From Flavipsychrobacter stenotrophus (lineage in GTDB: Bacteria; Bacteroidota; Bacteroidia; Chitinophagales; Chitinophagaceae): a stretch of DNA of 35,258 nucleotides. This document shows positions 8,116 to 16,380 of this stretch, piece after piece. The position numbers and the translations under genes were made by a program. The notes below the pieces were generated by a model, which was not told where the DNA came from, made no database searches, and saw only the letters and a list, made by a program, of their open reading frames with translations. The DNA is taken from assembly GCA_947379685.1 (NCBI GenBank), contig CANCOG010000002.1:1-35258 (forward strand). The letters run 5' to 3'. Each line of letters opens with the position of its first letter. The first letter of the stretch is position 1.

Positions 8116-8973
8116 CTATTTTTTTGCAAAATCCCTCCCCATTATGGTCCAGTCTTTTTTTGAATCACCGTCAGCGATGTGCTGGTCCATGACACGGGCA
8201 ACAATCTCCAAATGTTCAAGCGTTACCCCTTTCTCCTTTGCTTCAGTCAGCATTAAAGCAACATCCTTTCTGGCCATTTGCAGTTCCCAGGCAACCACCT
8301 CAAAGTTTCCCGCAGTTATTTTCCCAATACGGGACGGCAAGACTGCTCCGGGATTCCATCCTCCGGTAAACAAATCACTTATGAGCCCCGGTTCTACGCC
8401 CAGACTGGTGCCTAAATTTAGTGCCTCAAATAGTGCGGCATTCATGCCAATAATATAGTGGTTTCGCACGAGCTTTACAGCGGCAGCCTTTCCTGTAACA
8501 GGGCCATAGTTTACTACCTTACCTGTCATCTTTTGCAACTCCGGCTGCCATTTATCTATGACATCCTGATCGCCTGACAACAGCATAGATCCTTCACAGG
8601 CCAGTGCATTTTCAGGGCTCATGAAAACAGGGGCATGCAAATAACAAAAGCCTCTTCCCTTCCAGATTCCGGTCCTGTCAATCGCACCTTGAGTAGAAGT
8701 GGTCGTGTGGTCAATTATCGTTGCGCCTGGTTCTAAAGCACTTTGAATACACTCCAGTAGTTCATCGACCGACGCGTCATCTTTCAGCACGATATGTATT
8801 CTATCTGCCCCAATTACCGCACTTTGGGCATCGCGAAAAGCACGGGCTCCATAAGGCTCAAGCGCCTGAGCCTTTTCATAAGTCCGGTTCCATACGGCAA
8901 GGGCGTTACCACATTGCAGTAACGCCCTTGCCATATTACTTCCTAAATACCCCGTTCCTAAAAATGCTATCAT
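8116..8973 (-). CDS. NAD(P)-dependent beta-hydroxyacid dehydrogenase family oxidoreductase
   Basis: 285 aa. Rossmann dinucleotide site GTGYLGSNM (6-14); a C-terminal all-helical domain holds the catalytic Lys167 and Asn171 (GKAAAVKLVRN), as in 3-hydroxyisobutyrate dehydrogenase, tartronate semialdehyde reductase and glyoxylate/succinic semialdehyde reductases. The substrate loop, normally DAPVSGGxxGAxxGTL, reads HAPVFMSPENALACEGSML: the SGG is replaced, so the substrate probably differs from the textbook members. It starts 19 bp after the secA stop, so it may be read from the secA transcript, though no functional tie to secretion is apparent. It lies next to the A-T-TE unit and could in principle reduce a precursor for it; that is speculation. 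Confidence 0.92.
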   Translation of the reverse strand: MIAFLGTGYLGSNMARALLQCGNALAVWNRTYEKAQALEPYGARAFRDAQSAVIGADRIHIVLKDDASVDELLECIQSALEPGATIIDHTTTSTQGAIDRTGIWKGRGFCYLHAPVFMSPENALACEGSMLLSGDQDVIDKWQPELQKMTGKVVNYGPVTGKAAAVKLVRNHYIIGMNAALFEALNLGTSLGVEPGLISDLFTGGWNPGAVLPSRIGKITAGNFEVVAWELQMARKDVALMLTEAKEKGVTLEHLEIVARVMDQHIADGDSKKDWTIMGRDFAKK

Positions 8974-8992
8974 AAACAGCAGCTATGGGTAA

Positions 8993-11900
8993 TTATTTAC
9001 CGTGACAGTTCTTAAATTTCTTCCCGCTGCCACAAGGACAAGCGTCATTGCGCCCAATCTTTGGTGCCGCCTGAACAGGTGCCCTCTTTACAGGTGCGGG
9101 TTCGTTATGTGTTTCAGTATAATAATCTTCATCCACATACTCGTCATCTACTTTATTTACCTGCATCTGACTCATATCGGTATGGTGGATTGGCGCTGCA
9201 ACAGCCTGTGGCGGTGCATCCTGAATTGGAATACCAGCCCTCAGCATAAAGGAAATGATGTTGCCGTTGGTTTCGAGCATCATCTCTTTAAAGAGCTTGA
9301 ACGCTTCGAACTTATAGATCAACAACGGATCTTTCTGCTCGTAAGAGGCCATCCTAACCGACTGGCGCAGATCGTCCATTGCGCGAAGATGATTCTTCCA
9401 GGCATCATCAATTAATGCCAGGGTCATGTTCTTTTCAAGTGCCTGTGTTACAGGGTGAGCTTCAAAAATCACAGCGTCCTTAAGTGGCACATATAGTTGA
9501 AGTCCTCTTATTCCATCAGTGAAAGGAATGGCAATGTTATCTATTTTGTCGCCATTCTCGTTGTAGATCTGAGTGAGCGTTGGCATCATAGATTCACGCA
9601 GTGCATTCATCTTCCTGGTGTAATAATCCTTCACCTGGTGATACAACTGGTCGCCAATTGCAACCGGGTCAGCCTTCGCCATATCGCTATCGCTGATCTG
9701 AGGCTCTATGGCCAGGTGCTGCATCACTTCAAGGTTAAACGCTTCTTTATCCTTTGTTGTAGCATAACGTTCTGCATAGCCGCTGCACACTGCATACATC
9801 GCATTGTCCAGGTCTATTGCAAGGCGCTCGCCAAACAGGGCATGTCTGCGGCGTTTGTAAATAACGTCACGCTGCGCGTTCATTACGTCATCGTACTCCA
9901 GCAAATTCTTACGTGTGCCAAAGTTATTTTCCTCCACTTTACGTTGTGCACGTTCAATGGAATTGGAGATCATTTTGTGCTGTAAAACTTCACCGTCCTT
10001 ATGTCCCATTTTGTCCATAAGCGCGGCAATGCGCTCCGAGCCAAATAAACGCATCAGGTCATCTTCAAGCGACACGAAGAACTGCGAAGTTCCCGGATCT
10101 CCCTGACGACCGGCACGGCCACGCAACTGCCTGTCAACACGGCGGCTTTCATGACGCTCGGTACCAACAATTGCCAAACCTCCCGATTCCTTAACACCCG
10201 CTCCCAGCTTGATATCCGTACCACGGCCAGCCATATTGGTAGCGATAGTAATTGCCCCTGCATAACCTGCTTCAGCTACTATTTGTGCTTCACGAGAGTG
10301 TTGTTTCGCATTCAGTACATTGTGTGGTATTTTCTTCTGCTGAAGCATACGGCTCAGCAATTCAGAAACTTCAACTGAGGTAGTACCTACCAGCACGGGG
10401 CGGCCAGCTGCTCTCAGCTTTTCAACCTCGTCAATAACTGCCTTGTACTTTTCACGTTTTGTTTTATAAACCAGATCTTGCTGATCTTTACGAATTACGT
10501 TTACGTTGGTTGGGATTGTTACCACATCCAACTTATAAATCTGCCAGAACTCACCGGCTTCCGTTTCCGCAGTACCAGTCATACCACAAAGCTTGTGATA
10601 CATCCTAAAATAGTTCTGCAGGGTAACTGTAGCAAAGGTCTGAGTTGCAGCTTCCACCTGAACGTTTTCCTTAGCCTCGATCGCCTGGTGTAAACCATCG
10701 CTGTATCGGCGGCCATCTAAAATACGTCCGGTCTGCTCGTCAACTATCTTAACCTTGCCTTCCATTACCACATACTCAATATCCTTATCGAACAGCGTAT
10801 AGGCTTTCAATAATTGTTGTACCGAGTGGATCCTATCCGCCTTCACTGCATAATCCTGCAGGAGGGCATCTTTACGTTGCGCTTTTTCTTCAGCGGATAA
10901 GCCCTGCTGCTCAATTACAGCCAGCTCGCTGCCTATATCTGGCAACACGAAAAAGCTTGCGTCTTCGCCAGCACCTGTTATCAGGCTAATACCCTTCTCG
11001 GTAAGGTCAACACTGTTATTTTTTTCATCAATGGCAAAGAACAATTCGGCATCTACCTTAGGCATATTCCTTTGCTGTTCGCCAATGTAATAGTTCTCAG
11101 TTTTTTGGAGAATCTGCTTGTTACCATCCTCACTCAGGTACTTAATGATTGCACTGTTCTTTGGCAATCCGCGATATGCACGATATAAGTGCAAGCCACC
11201 GGCTTCTTTATCGGTCTTCCCATCAGCTATCAATTTTTTCGCCTCTGTAAGGCTAGCATTGATAACTCTTCTCTGGGCCTCCATCAATTTTTCGATACGA
11301 GGCTTCAGGATATGGAACTGCTGCTCGTCACCTTTTGGAATTGGTCCGGATATGATCAGTGGTGTACGTGCATCGTCAATCAATACACTATCCACTTCAT
11401 CCACCATTGCAAAATGGTGTTTACGCTGCACCATTTCTTCCGGATGGTGAACCATGTTATCCCTAAGGTAGTCAAAACCAAATTCGTTATTGGTACCATA
11501 GGTGATATCGGCAAGATAAGCCTGGCGGCGCTCATTTGAATTTGGCTCATGCTTATCGATACAATCGGTAGTCAATCCCAGCCACTCAAACAAAGGTCCG
11601 TTCCACTCCTGGTCACGACGGGCGAGGTAGTCGTTCACGGTAACGATGTGAACTCCTTCTCCTGCAAGTGCATTCAAATAGGCCGGGAGGGTAGAAACAA
11701 GTGTCTTACCTTCACCCGTTGCCATTTCCGATATCTTACCGTCGTGCAACACCATACCGCCTATCAGCTGTACGTCATAGTGCAACATGTTCCAGGTAAC
11801 AGTGGTACCAGCAGCCTGCCAGGTATTTTTGTAAATTACTTTATCGCCATCAATAATAATGTGTGGCTTATTTACAGCCAGCTCGCGATCGAGGTCAGTA

Positions 11901-12292
11901 GCAGTCGATACTACGTCTGTGCTCTCCTTAAAACGCCTTGCTGTTTCCTTTACAACTGCAAAAGCCTCAGGAAGTATTTCCTTTAAGGCTTCTTCAATAT
12001 GCTCATCACGGGTTTTTACCAGTTTATCTACATCATTATATATTGTTTCCCTGTCCTGAATTTCCTCGAACTGATCTGCCTCGGCTTTTTTGTCAGCAAT
12101 CTGCTGGTCAATGCCTGTAAGATGCTCCTGGATGCGGGAACGAAACTCGTGCGTTTTATTACGCAGTTCATCATTGGACAGTGTTTTATAGCCGTTGTAA
12201 AAACGGTTAATTTCTGTAACCAGCGGTTGTATAGCTTTTACGTCTTTATCGGACTTGCTGCCACCAAATAATTTGGAAAGAAAACCAATCAT
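8993..12292 (-). CDS. secA: Preprotein translocase ATPase SecA
   Basis: 1099 aa, within the range of the long Bacteroidota form. Motor domain: Walker A ATGEGKT (191-197), Walker B/DEAD-like DEVD (298-301) followed by DDARTPLIISG, and helicase motifs GTTSVEVSE, NMAGRGTDIKLG and ESRRVDRQLRGRAGRQGD. The helical scaffold with HNVLNAKQHSREA is present, and the C-terminus ends in a SEC-C zinc motif (C1085, C1087, C1096, H1097), preceded by a Pro/Ala-rich linker. It drives Sec-dependent export through SecYEG at the inner membrane. Two exact TAnnTTTG elements lie 45-145 bp upstream. The residues between motor motifs (~340-480) are longer than in E. coli SecA, as expected for this phylum. It should be essential. 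Confidence 0.99.
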   Translation of the reverse strand: MIGFLSKLFGGSKSDKDVKAIQPLVTEINRFYNGYKTLSNDELRNKTHEFRSRIQEHLTGIDQQIADKKAEADQFEEIQDRETIYNDVDKLVKTRDEHIEEALKEILPEAFAVVKETARRFKESTDVVSTATDLDRELAVNKPHIIIDGDKVIYKNTWQAAGTTVTWNMLHYDVQLIGGMVLHDGKISEMATGEGKTLVSTLPAYLNALAGEGVHIVTVNDYLARRDQEWNGPLFEWLGLTTDCIDKHEPNSNERRQAYLADITYGTNNEFGFDYLRDNMVHHPEEMVQRKHHFAMVDEVDSVLIDDARTPLIISGPIPKGDEQQFHILKPRIEKLMEAQRRVINASLTEAKKLIADGKTDKEAGGLHLYRAYRGLPKNSAIIKYLSEDGNKQILQKTENYYIGEQQRNMPKVDAELFFAIDEKNNSVDLTEKGISLITGAGEDASFFVLPDIGSELAVIEQQGLSAEEKAQRKDALLQDYAVKADRIHSVQQLLKAYTLFDKDIEYVVMEGKVKIVDEQTGRILDGRRYSDGLHQAIEAKENVQVEAATQTFATVTLQNYFRMYHKLCGMTGTAETEAGEFWQIYKLDVVTIPTNVNVIRKDQQDLVYKTKREKYKAVIDEVEKLRAAGRPVLVGTTSVEVSELLSRMLQQKKIPHNVLNAKQHSREAQIVAEAGYAGAITIATNMAGRGTDIKLGAGVKESGGLAIVGTERHESRRVDRQLRGRAGRQGDPGTSQFFVSLEDDLMRLFGSERIAALMDKMGHKDGEVLQHKMISNSIERAQRKVEENNFGTRKNLLEYDDVMNAQRDVIYKRRRHALFGERLAIDLDNAMYAVCSGYAERYATTKDKEAFNLEVMQHLAIEPQISDSDMAKADPVAIGDQLYHQVKDYYTRKMNALRESMMPTLTQIYNENGDKIDNIAIPFTDGIRGLQLYVPLKDAVIFEAHPVTQALEKNMTLALIDDAWKNHLRAMDDLRQSVRMASYEQKDPLLIYKFEAFKLFKEMMLETNGNIISFMLRAGIPIQDAPPQAVAAPIHHTDMSQMQVNKVDDEYVDEDYYTETHNEPAPVKRAPVQAAPKIGRNDACPCGSGKKFKNCHGK

Positions 12293-12334
12293 TATGAAAT
12301 GTTGTTAAAGTGCTATGGTATATAATTATGTAAA

Positions 12335-12342
12335 CAAAAGTA
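12335..12342 (-). promoter_or_regulatory. Putative proximal -7 element for secA
   Basis: The minus strand reads TACTTTTG, an exact TAnnTTTG match ending 42 bp before the secA start. There is no good -33 TTG at 17-20 bp. Confidence 0.5.
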
Positions 12343-12430
12343 AAAGCAGTTGCGCAAGTATCGCTTGCCATTCCTCCAAATCAAATACCGTGCTAAGGAC
12401 AATCCCTGACACGTTGACACAAAAGGGTTT

Positions 12431-12438
12431 CAAAAGTA
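12431..12438 (-). promoter_or_regulatory. Putative distal -7 element for secA
   Basis: A second exact TACTTTTG on the minus strand, 138 bp before the secA start. TTG trinucleotides on the minus strand lie 17 and 20 bp upstream, a workable -33/-7 spacing, so this one may be the stronger of the two. Confidence 0.5.
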
Positions 12439-12575
12439 CGCCAATTACAGCATATCAACAAGTTTGATAGGTATTAAAACCGCCGTTGACCGCCAACATT
12501 TCACACAATAGGTTATTGATCTCCGATGCCAATCTTTTTGAACGATGACAGCCACAGCTAAAATTTAGGCACTTC

Positions 12576-12597
12576 TACTTGTAGTTAACTACAAGTA
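12576..12597. promoter_or_regulatory. 22-bp perfect palindrome, possible operator
   Basis: The half-site TACTTGTAGTT is followed without spacer by its exact complement. It lies in the intergenic region between secA (minus) and the secreted repeat protein (plus), about 280 bp from the secA start and 420 bp from the other gene. Gapless dyads of this size are typical operators of dimeric winged-helix or TetR-like regulators. No regulator gene is adjacent. It is too far from either start for a simple operator, so the target is unclear. Confidence 0.6.
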
Positions 12598-12962
12598 TAT
12601 TAAAGTACCTCCTGCTGAAACCCTGGCCAATGTATGGGCACGATCAAGTAGCCCAATTTAGACTTTGTGTAAATCTCCGACAAAATGCCCCTTTTATTAA
12701 TTGTAACCATTCAGTTTACCAATTCGGCTACCCAAATTGGCTTTATCTAATAAACAATCACTATATTCGCTTAAATTATCAATAATTGAATTTTTTTTCG
12801 TCAAACCAGTTTCCAGCCTGCAAAACACCAAAAAATGAAATGTTTTTTTGAATGGCGCTATGCCCCTCAAAAATCGACGAAACACAATACTGTAGCGGGT
12901 TACAGGATGCTGATCTGTTTAGATTTTGAGTGCTGATAAAAAAAATTTGGCTTAATAATTTG

Positions 12963-12990
12963 TTGGTCAACGAAAAATTTATGTATTTTG
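12963..12990 (+). promoter_or_regulatory. Putative promoter of the secreted triple-repeat protein
   Basis: A -33-like TTG at 12963-12965 is followed after 18 bp by TATTTTG (12984-12990), one base short of the TAnnTTTG consensus. It lies 28 bp before the ATG at 13018, giving a short leader. Together with the strong terminator downstream it defines a monocistronic unit. Confidence 0.5.
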
Positions 12991-13017
12991 GGTGCAGTTT
13001 TGAAAATAATAGCAAAC

Positions 13018-13554
13018 ATGAAAAGAACCATCATTCTAATTACTACAGTATTAGTGTCTATTTTGTTAACCAGCAAAACCTATGCGCAGGAAGATCTCGT
13101 GCGTGTTTTCCGTTGGTTTGTACCCCAGGATAACCAGTTTGTTACAGTTGCTGACGGTGAGTATCAGGATGGCCAGTTGATTAACTGGGGCTGGACAGAT
13201 AAGACGCTTTTATTCTTCGCCTATCGTTCACCTGGTCCAGGTCGTGTTGCTGTTTATGGTTGGTCAAATCCTGTTTCCAGGGCGCACATTACAATTTGCG
13301 AAGATGAATTCACTGATGACCAGATGCTGAAATGGGGTTATACACAAAAACACCTTCAGTTCTATGCATTAACTCGTCGTGGCCCGAACACAGTTTGTGT
13401 TTATCGCTGGTTGCAAACTAAACGCGGTGCTTGGTTAACCGTTCCTGAAGAAGGTGATACTGACTTTATGATCAAGAAAGGCTTCCACATGAAAAAATAC
13501 CAGTATTATGGTGTTTATCGTAACGTAGATGCTCCTATCTACGATCAGCTTTAA
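13018..13554 (+). CDS. Small secreted protein of three DUF5648-like repeats
   Basis: 178 aa from the ATG at 13018, which starts a clean signal peptide (cleavage expected after TYA, residue 23); an upstream in-frame ATG would put 10 extra residues before it. The mature part is three units of ~48 residues starting near 27, 76 and 125. Each has the pattern V-x-V-[FY]-x-W ... [FLI]-T-[VI] ... [ED] ... D-x-[QM][LI]...[WK]-x-[GW] ... [FY]-[FY]-[AG]-[YLV]-[YTR]-R. This resembles the short repeat called DUF5648 found in secreted lipases and peptidases, where it occurs as a tandem appendage; here it makes up the whole protein. Three equal repeats suggest a beta-trefoil-like or other three-fold fold, perhaps carbohydrate-binding. 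It lacks a type IX secretion signal, so it is probably periplasmic. It has its own promoter-like element and a terminator. Confidence 0.92.
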   Translation: MKRTIILITTVLVSILLTSKTYAQEDLVRVFRWFVPQDNQFVTVADGEYQDGQLINWGWTDKTLLFFAYRSPGPGRVAVYGWSNPVSRAHITICEDEFTDDQMLKWGYTQKHLQFYALTRRGPNTVCVYRWLQTKRGAWLTVPEEGDTDFMIKKGFHMKKYQYYGVYRNVDAPIYDQL

Positions 13555-13581
13555 TAAAATAATTGAATATACTTTTCCAAA

Positions 13582-13610
13582 AACGGCCACATTTTGTGGT
13601 CGTTTTTTTT
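13582..13610 (+). terminator. Intrinsic terminator after the triple-repeat protein
   Basis: A 10-bp stem (AACGGCCACA with TGTGGTCGTT, one mismatch) closes a TTT loop and is followed by a run of T. It lies 27 bp after the stop codon. Confidence 0.9.
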
Positions 13611-13649
13611 GCCTGGCCCCTTGCTGGCGAATCAGAAAACTGCATTTCC

Positions 13650-14159
13650 ATGAAGACCCAAATCATGCTATTAGTCGTCTTGCTCCTTTGCTGTGGCTGT
13701 TCGGATGCTGTGATTAGACAACAACATTCCTCTAAACCGGAAGACACGGTTAAAAAGCCTATTGACTCTTCGCCAACTGACGCAATGCAAAAAGAGGATA
13801 TAAAAGTAGATGCGCAACAAGCTGTTACGCTCCCGGGTACGCTCACCTTTGAAATGTTCTATGGCGCACCCGGCTTCGGAGAAGACACAACCGAAGATGC
13901 AAAGGAGCCTACTTACATCTTACACTTAATCCACCCTATTGCATTCAGAGACACAGCTTTAGAAGAAACAGAATACGAAGCTGTTTCAACCATCCATGTG
14001 CGTTTTGAGCACGGCAGCCCGATAAATGGTGAAAACATGCGCAAACTAATCGGAAAACAGGTTTCCATCAAGTGTTCGTTGTATGGTGCGCATACAGGCC
14101 ATCACCACGCAAGGTCAGTAACGGAAAAAATATGGAGTATCATTGAGCAAGATAATTAG
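13650..14159 (+). CDS. DUF4431-like lipoprotein
   Basis: 169 aa from the ATG at 13650. An in-frame ATG at 13563 lies before the terminator of the previous gene and is rejected. The N-terminus MKTQIMLLVVLLLCCGC is a lipoprotein signal with a somewhat unusual CCGC lipobox. A low-complexity polar linker (~20-60) precedes a C-terminal domain with GTLTFEMFYGAPGFGED and, near the end, LIGKQVSIKCSLYGAHTGHHHARSV. The last block matches the G-K-x-V-x-x-x-G...A-H-T-G-H-H-H pattern of DUF4431, a periplasmic family of unknown role. The HHH cluster could bind a metal. It is the gene before the 2-oxoacid dehydrogenase, with a separate -7 element between them. Confidence 0.85.
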   Translation: MKTQIMLLVVLLLCCGCSDAVIRQQHSSKPEDTVKKPIDSSPTDAMQKEDIKVDAQQAVTLPGTLTFEMFYGAPGFGEDTTEDAKEPTYILHLIHPIAFRDTALEETEYEAVSTIHVRFEHGSPINGENMRKLIGKQVSIKCSLYGAHTGHHHARSVTEKIWSIIEQDN

Positions 14160-14234
14160 GCCATTTTTTAACATCGCAAATGCCAAGGCCTTCAATTACT
14201 TATTGCTTTTTAACCCGCCTTGTCATTTAAACCC

Positions 14235-14242
14235 TATTTTTG
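14235..14242 (+). promoter_or_regulatory. Putative -7 element for the E1 dehydrogenase gene
   Basis: TATTTTTG is an exact TAnnTTTG match, 16 bp before the ATG at 14259, which implies a leader of only ~10 nt. No -33 TTG at the usual distance. Confidence 0.5.
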
Positions 14243-14258
14243 CCGCAAAATCTAATCT

Positions 14259-16238
14259 ATGGAATTCGATAAGAGCGGTTTTACCGATAACCAGCTTATC
14301 AATATATATACCGAGTTGCTGCGCCCCCGCATGATAGAAGAGAAAATGCTTGTATTGCTGCGCCAGGGTAAAATAAGCAAATGGTTCAGCGGAATTGGAC
14401 AAGAAGCAATAGCTGTAGGTGCAACGTTGGCGCTTGATGCTGACGAATATATTATGCCCATGCACCGGAACCTGGGTGTGTTCACTGCACGTCAAATGCC
14501 ATTCGATAAACTCTTTATCCAATGGCAGGGTCGTAAAGAAGGATTTAGTAAGGGCAGGGAAAGGTCGTTTCACTTTGGTGCAAACGAATACCATATTTGT
14601 GGTATGATCTCCCACCTTGGCCCGCAACTGGCCATTGCCGATGGCGTGGCCCTTGCACACAAACTTAAAAAAGAACAAAAAGTATCTCTTGCATTCAGTG
14701 GCGATGGCGGTACCAGCGAAGGCGATTTCCATGAAGCGCTTAACGTGGCGGCAGTATGGGGGTTACCTGTCATATTTATTGTTGAAAACAATGGATACGG
14801 CCTGAGTACACCATCGAGCGAACAATTCATCTGCAGGCAAATTGCCGACAAGGCAATTGGCTTTGGGATGAAGGGCATAACCATCGATGGCAACAATATA
14901 TTAGAAGTTTATCAGAAGATAACAGAAGCCCGCCAATATTGTATTACCGAACAGAAACCAATTCTGGTTGAGTGCATGACCTTCCGTATGCGCGGGCATG
15001 AAGAGGCAAGCGGCGTAAAATATGTACCGAAGGAGTTATTCGAAGAATGGGGCAAAAAAGACCCTGTAACTAACTTTGAAAACTACTTGAAAGACGAGGG
15101 CATTTTGGACGAAAGTCAAATTTCTCAGATACGGGAAACCATCCTCCACGAAATTGAACATGGCATTGCTGCCGGGTTTGCAACCACACCTATTAAACCA
15201 GATACAGCTGAAGAAGTGGCAGACGTTTATGCGCCAACCGTTTCAAGCATAAGCACAACTGCTTCCGGCGTCCAAACCGAAAAGAAATTCATTAATGCAA
15301 TTACCGATGGTTTGAGGCAAAGTATGGAGCAATGGCCCAACCTTGTACTCATGGGGCAGGATATTGCAGAATATGGAGGAGCATTTAAGGTAACCGAAGG
15401 TTTTGTCGGGCAGTTTGGTAAGGAGCGAGTACGCAACACTCCCCTTTGCGAAAGCGCTATTGTAGGTGCTGCGCTGGGATTATCTATCAAGGGCTACAAA
15501 TCCATGATGGAGATGCAGTTTGCTGATTTTGTGACAGTTGGGTTTAACCAGATCGTCAATAATCTGGCAAAGATCCATTATCGCTGGGGCCAGAACGCCG
15601 ATGTAGTGATTCGTATGCCCACCGGGGCAGGAGTTGGTGCCGGTCCGTTCCATTCACAAAGTAACGAAGCTTGGTTTACTCATGTACCCGGACTAAAAGT
15701 AGTCTACCCTTCCACACCGGCCGATGCCAAGGGTCTTATGATTGCCGCTATTGAAGACCCAAACCCGGTCATGTTTTTTGAACATAAGGCTATGTACAGA
15801 AGCATTAGCGGAAACGTGCCTGATGAAATGTATACGGTTGAAATCGGAAAAGCCAGACAAGTGGCCACCGGAACAGACATCAGTATTATTACCTACGGAA
15901 TGGGCGTGCATTGGGCTTCCGACTATGCTGGTAAACACCCCGAAACCTCTTTCGATATTCTTGACCTGCGCACATTACTACCGCTGGACTATGAGGCTAT
16001 TAAAGCAGCTGTGCAACGTACCGGCAAAGTCCTGCTGTTGCATGAAGACACATTAACAGGCGGCATAGGCGGCGAACTGAGTGCCTGGATCGCAGAACAT
16101 TGCTTTCAATGGTTGGACGCTCCTATTATCCGTTGCGCAAGCCTGGATACACCCATACCTTTCGCAATTGAACTGGAGCAAAATTTCCTTGCCTCATCTC
16201 GCCTCAACGAGTCAATTGAAAAGTTACTTAACTTTTAA
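14259..16238 (+). CDS. Fused alpha/beta E1 component of a branched-chain-type 2-oxoacid dehydrogenase
   Basis: 659 aa. Residues 1-~310 are the alpha part with the thiamine diphosphate motif GDG (148-150) ... ENN (176-178). Residues ~340-659 are the beta part (VLMGQDIAEYGGAFKVTEGF, the ES-A-I-VGAALG region, MPTGAGVGAGPFHSQS, and a transketolase C-terminal domain with LLLHEDTLTGGIGGELSAWI). A single chain replaces the usual alpha and beta subunits, a form common in Bacteroidota. It decarboxylates 2-oxoacids, most probably those from Val, Leu and Ile, and passes the acyl group to an E2 lipoamide enzyme. E2 and E3 are not in the window. The product branched-chain acyl-CoA would feed the iso-fatty acids typical of the phylum. 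Pyruvate or acetoin specificity cannot be excluded. Confidence 0.95.
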   Translation: MEFDKSGFTDNQLINIYTELLRPRMIEEKMLVLLRQGKISKWFSGIGQEAIAVGATLALDADEYIMPMHRNLGVFTARQMPFDKLFIQWQGRKEGFSKGRERSFHFGANEYHICGMISHLGPQLAIADGVALAHKLKKEQKVSLAFSGDGGTSEGDFHEALNVAAVWGLPVIFIVENNGYGLSTPSSEQFICRQIADKAIGFGMKGITIDGNNILEVYQKITEARQYCITEQKPILVECMTFRMRGHEEASGVKYVPKELFEEWGKKDPVTNFENYLKDEGILDESQISQIRETILHEIEHGIAAGFATTPIKPDTAEEVADVYAPTVSSISTTASGVQTEKKFINAITDGLRQSMEQWPNLVLMGQDIAEYGGAFKVTEGFVGQFGKERVRNTPLCESAIVGAALGLSIKGYKSMMEMQFADFVTVGFNQIVNNLAKIHYRWGQNADVVIRMPTGAGVGAGPFHSQSNEAWFTHVPGLKVVYPSTPADAKGLMIAAIEDPNPVMFFEHKAMYRSISGNVPDEMYTVEIGKARQVATGTDISIITYGMGVHWASDYAGKHPETSFDILDLRTLLPLDYEAIKAAVQRTGKVLLLHEDTLTGGIGGELSAWIAEHCFQWLDAPIIRCASLDTPIPFAIELEQNFLASSRLNESIEKLLNF

Positions 16239-16244
16239 TCATAC

Positions 16245-16275
16245 TGTAGCGGCCGCCAACCCGGCGGTCGCTACA
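16245..16275. repeat. GC-rich 13-bp hairpin, REP-like or terminator
   Basis: The stem TGTAGCGGCCGCC pairs with GGCGGTCGCTACA (one G-U pair) around a 5-nt loop, 6 bp after the E1 stop. It lacks a T-run on either side, unlike the other terminators here, and has GTAG at the foot of the stem, as bacterial REP elements do. It is much richer in GC than its surroundings. Function could be terminator, mRNA stabiliser or dispersed repeat. Confidence 0.7.
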
Positions 16276-16380
16276 AAAGTAAATTCATGTTACCAGTAAC
16301 TTTTAGTATTTTTTTGAATTTTGTTCTCTAAATGCAGGATGAATTTTGAATTTTACAGTATCTTAGCGCAAATATCAGGT

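Larger units (their letters stand above)
12293..12962. other. AT-rich intergenic region between secA and the secreted repeat protein
   Basis: About 670 bp without a supported gene. It holds the two secA -7 elements and the 22-bp palindrome. Short open stretches on both strands (for example 12697-13015 minus) have no start context, no family signature and a composition like non-coding AT-rich DNA. I find no tRNA- or riboswitch-like structure. Confidence 0.6.

Noticed and set aside
9497..9985. 162-codon open frame on the plus strand inside secA
   Set aside because: It is antisense to a fully supported secA and its translation has no family signature; it is a by-product of secA codon use.
12576..12780. 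Remnant of a coding gene after the palindrome (open frame over about 65 codons)
   Set aside because: There is no start codon near its beginning, the composition is not protein-like, and no family is recognisable.
12697..13015. Overlapping short minus-strand frames upstream of the triple-repeat gene
   Set aside because: Low-complexity AT-rich translation, overlap with the probable promoter of the plus-strand gene, and no signature.
14223..14732. 169-codon minus-strand frame opposite the E1 dehydrogenase gene
   Set aside because: Antisense to a conserved enzyme, no start context and no recognisable domain.
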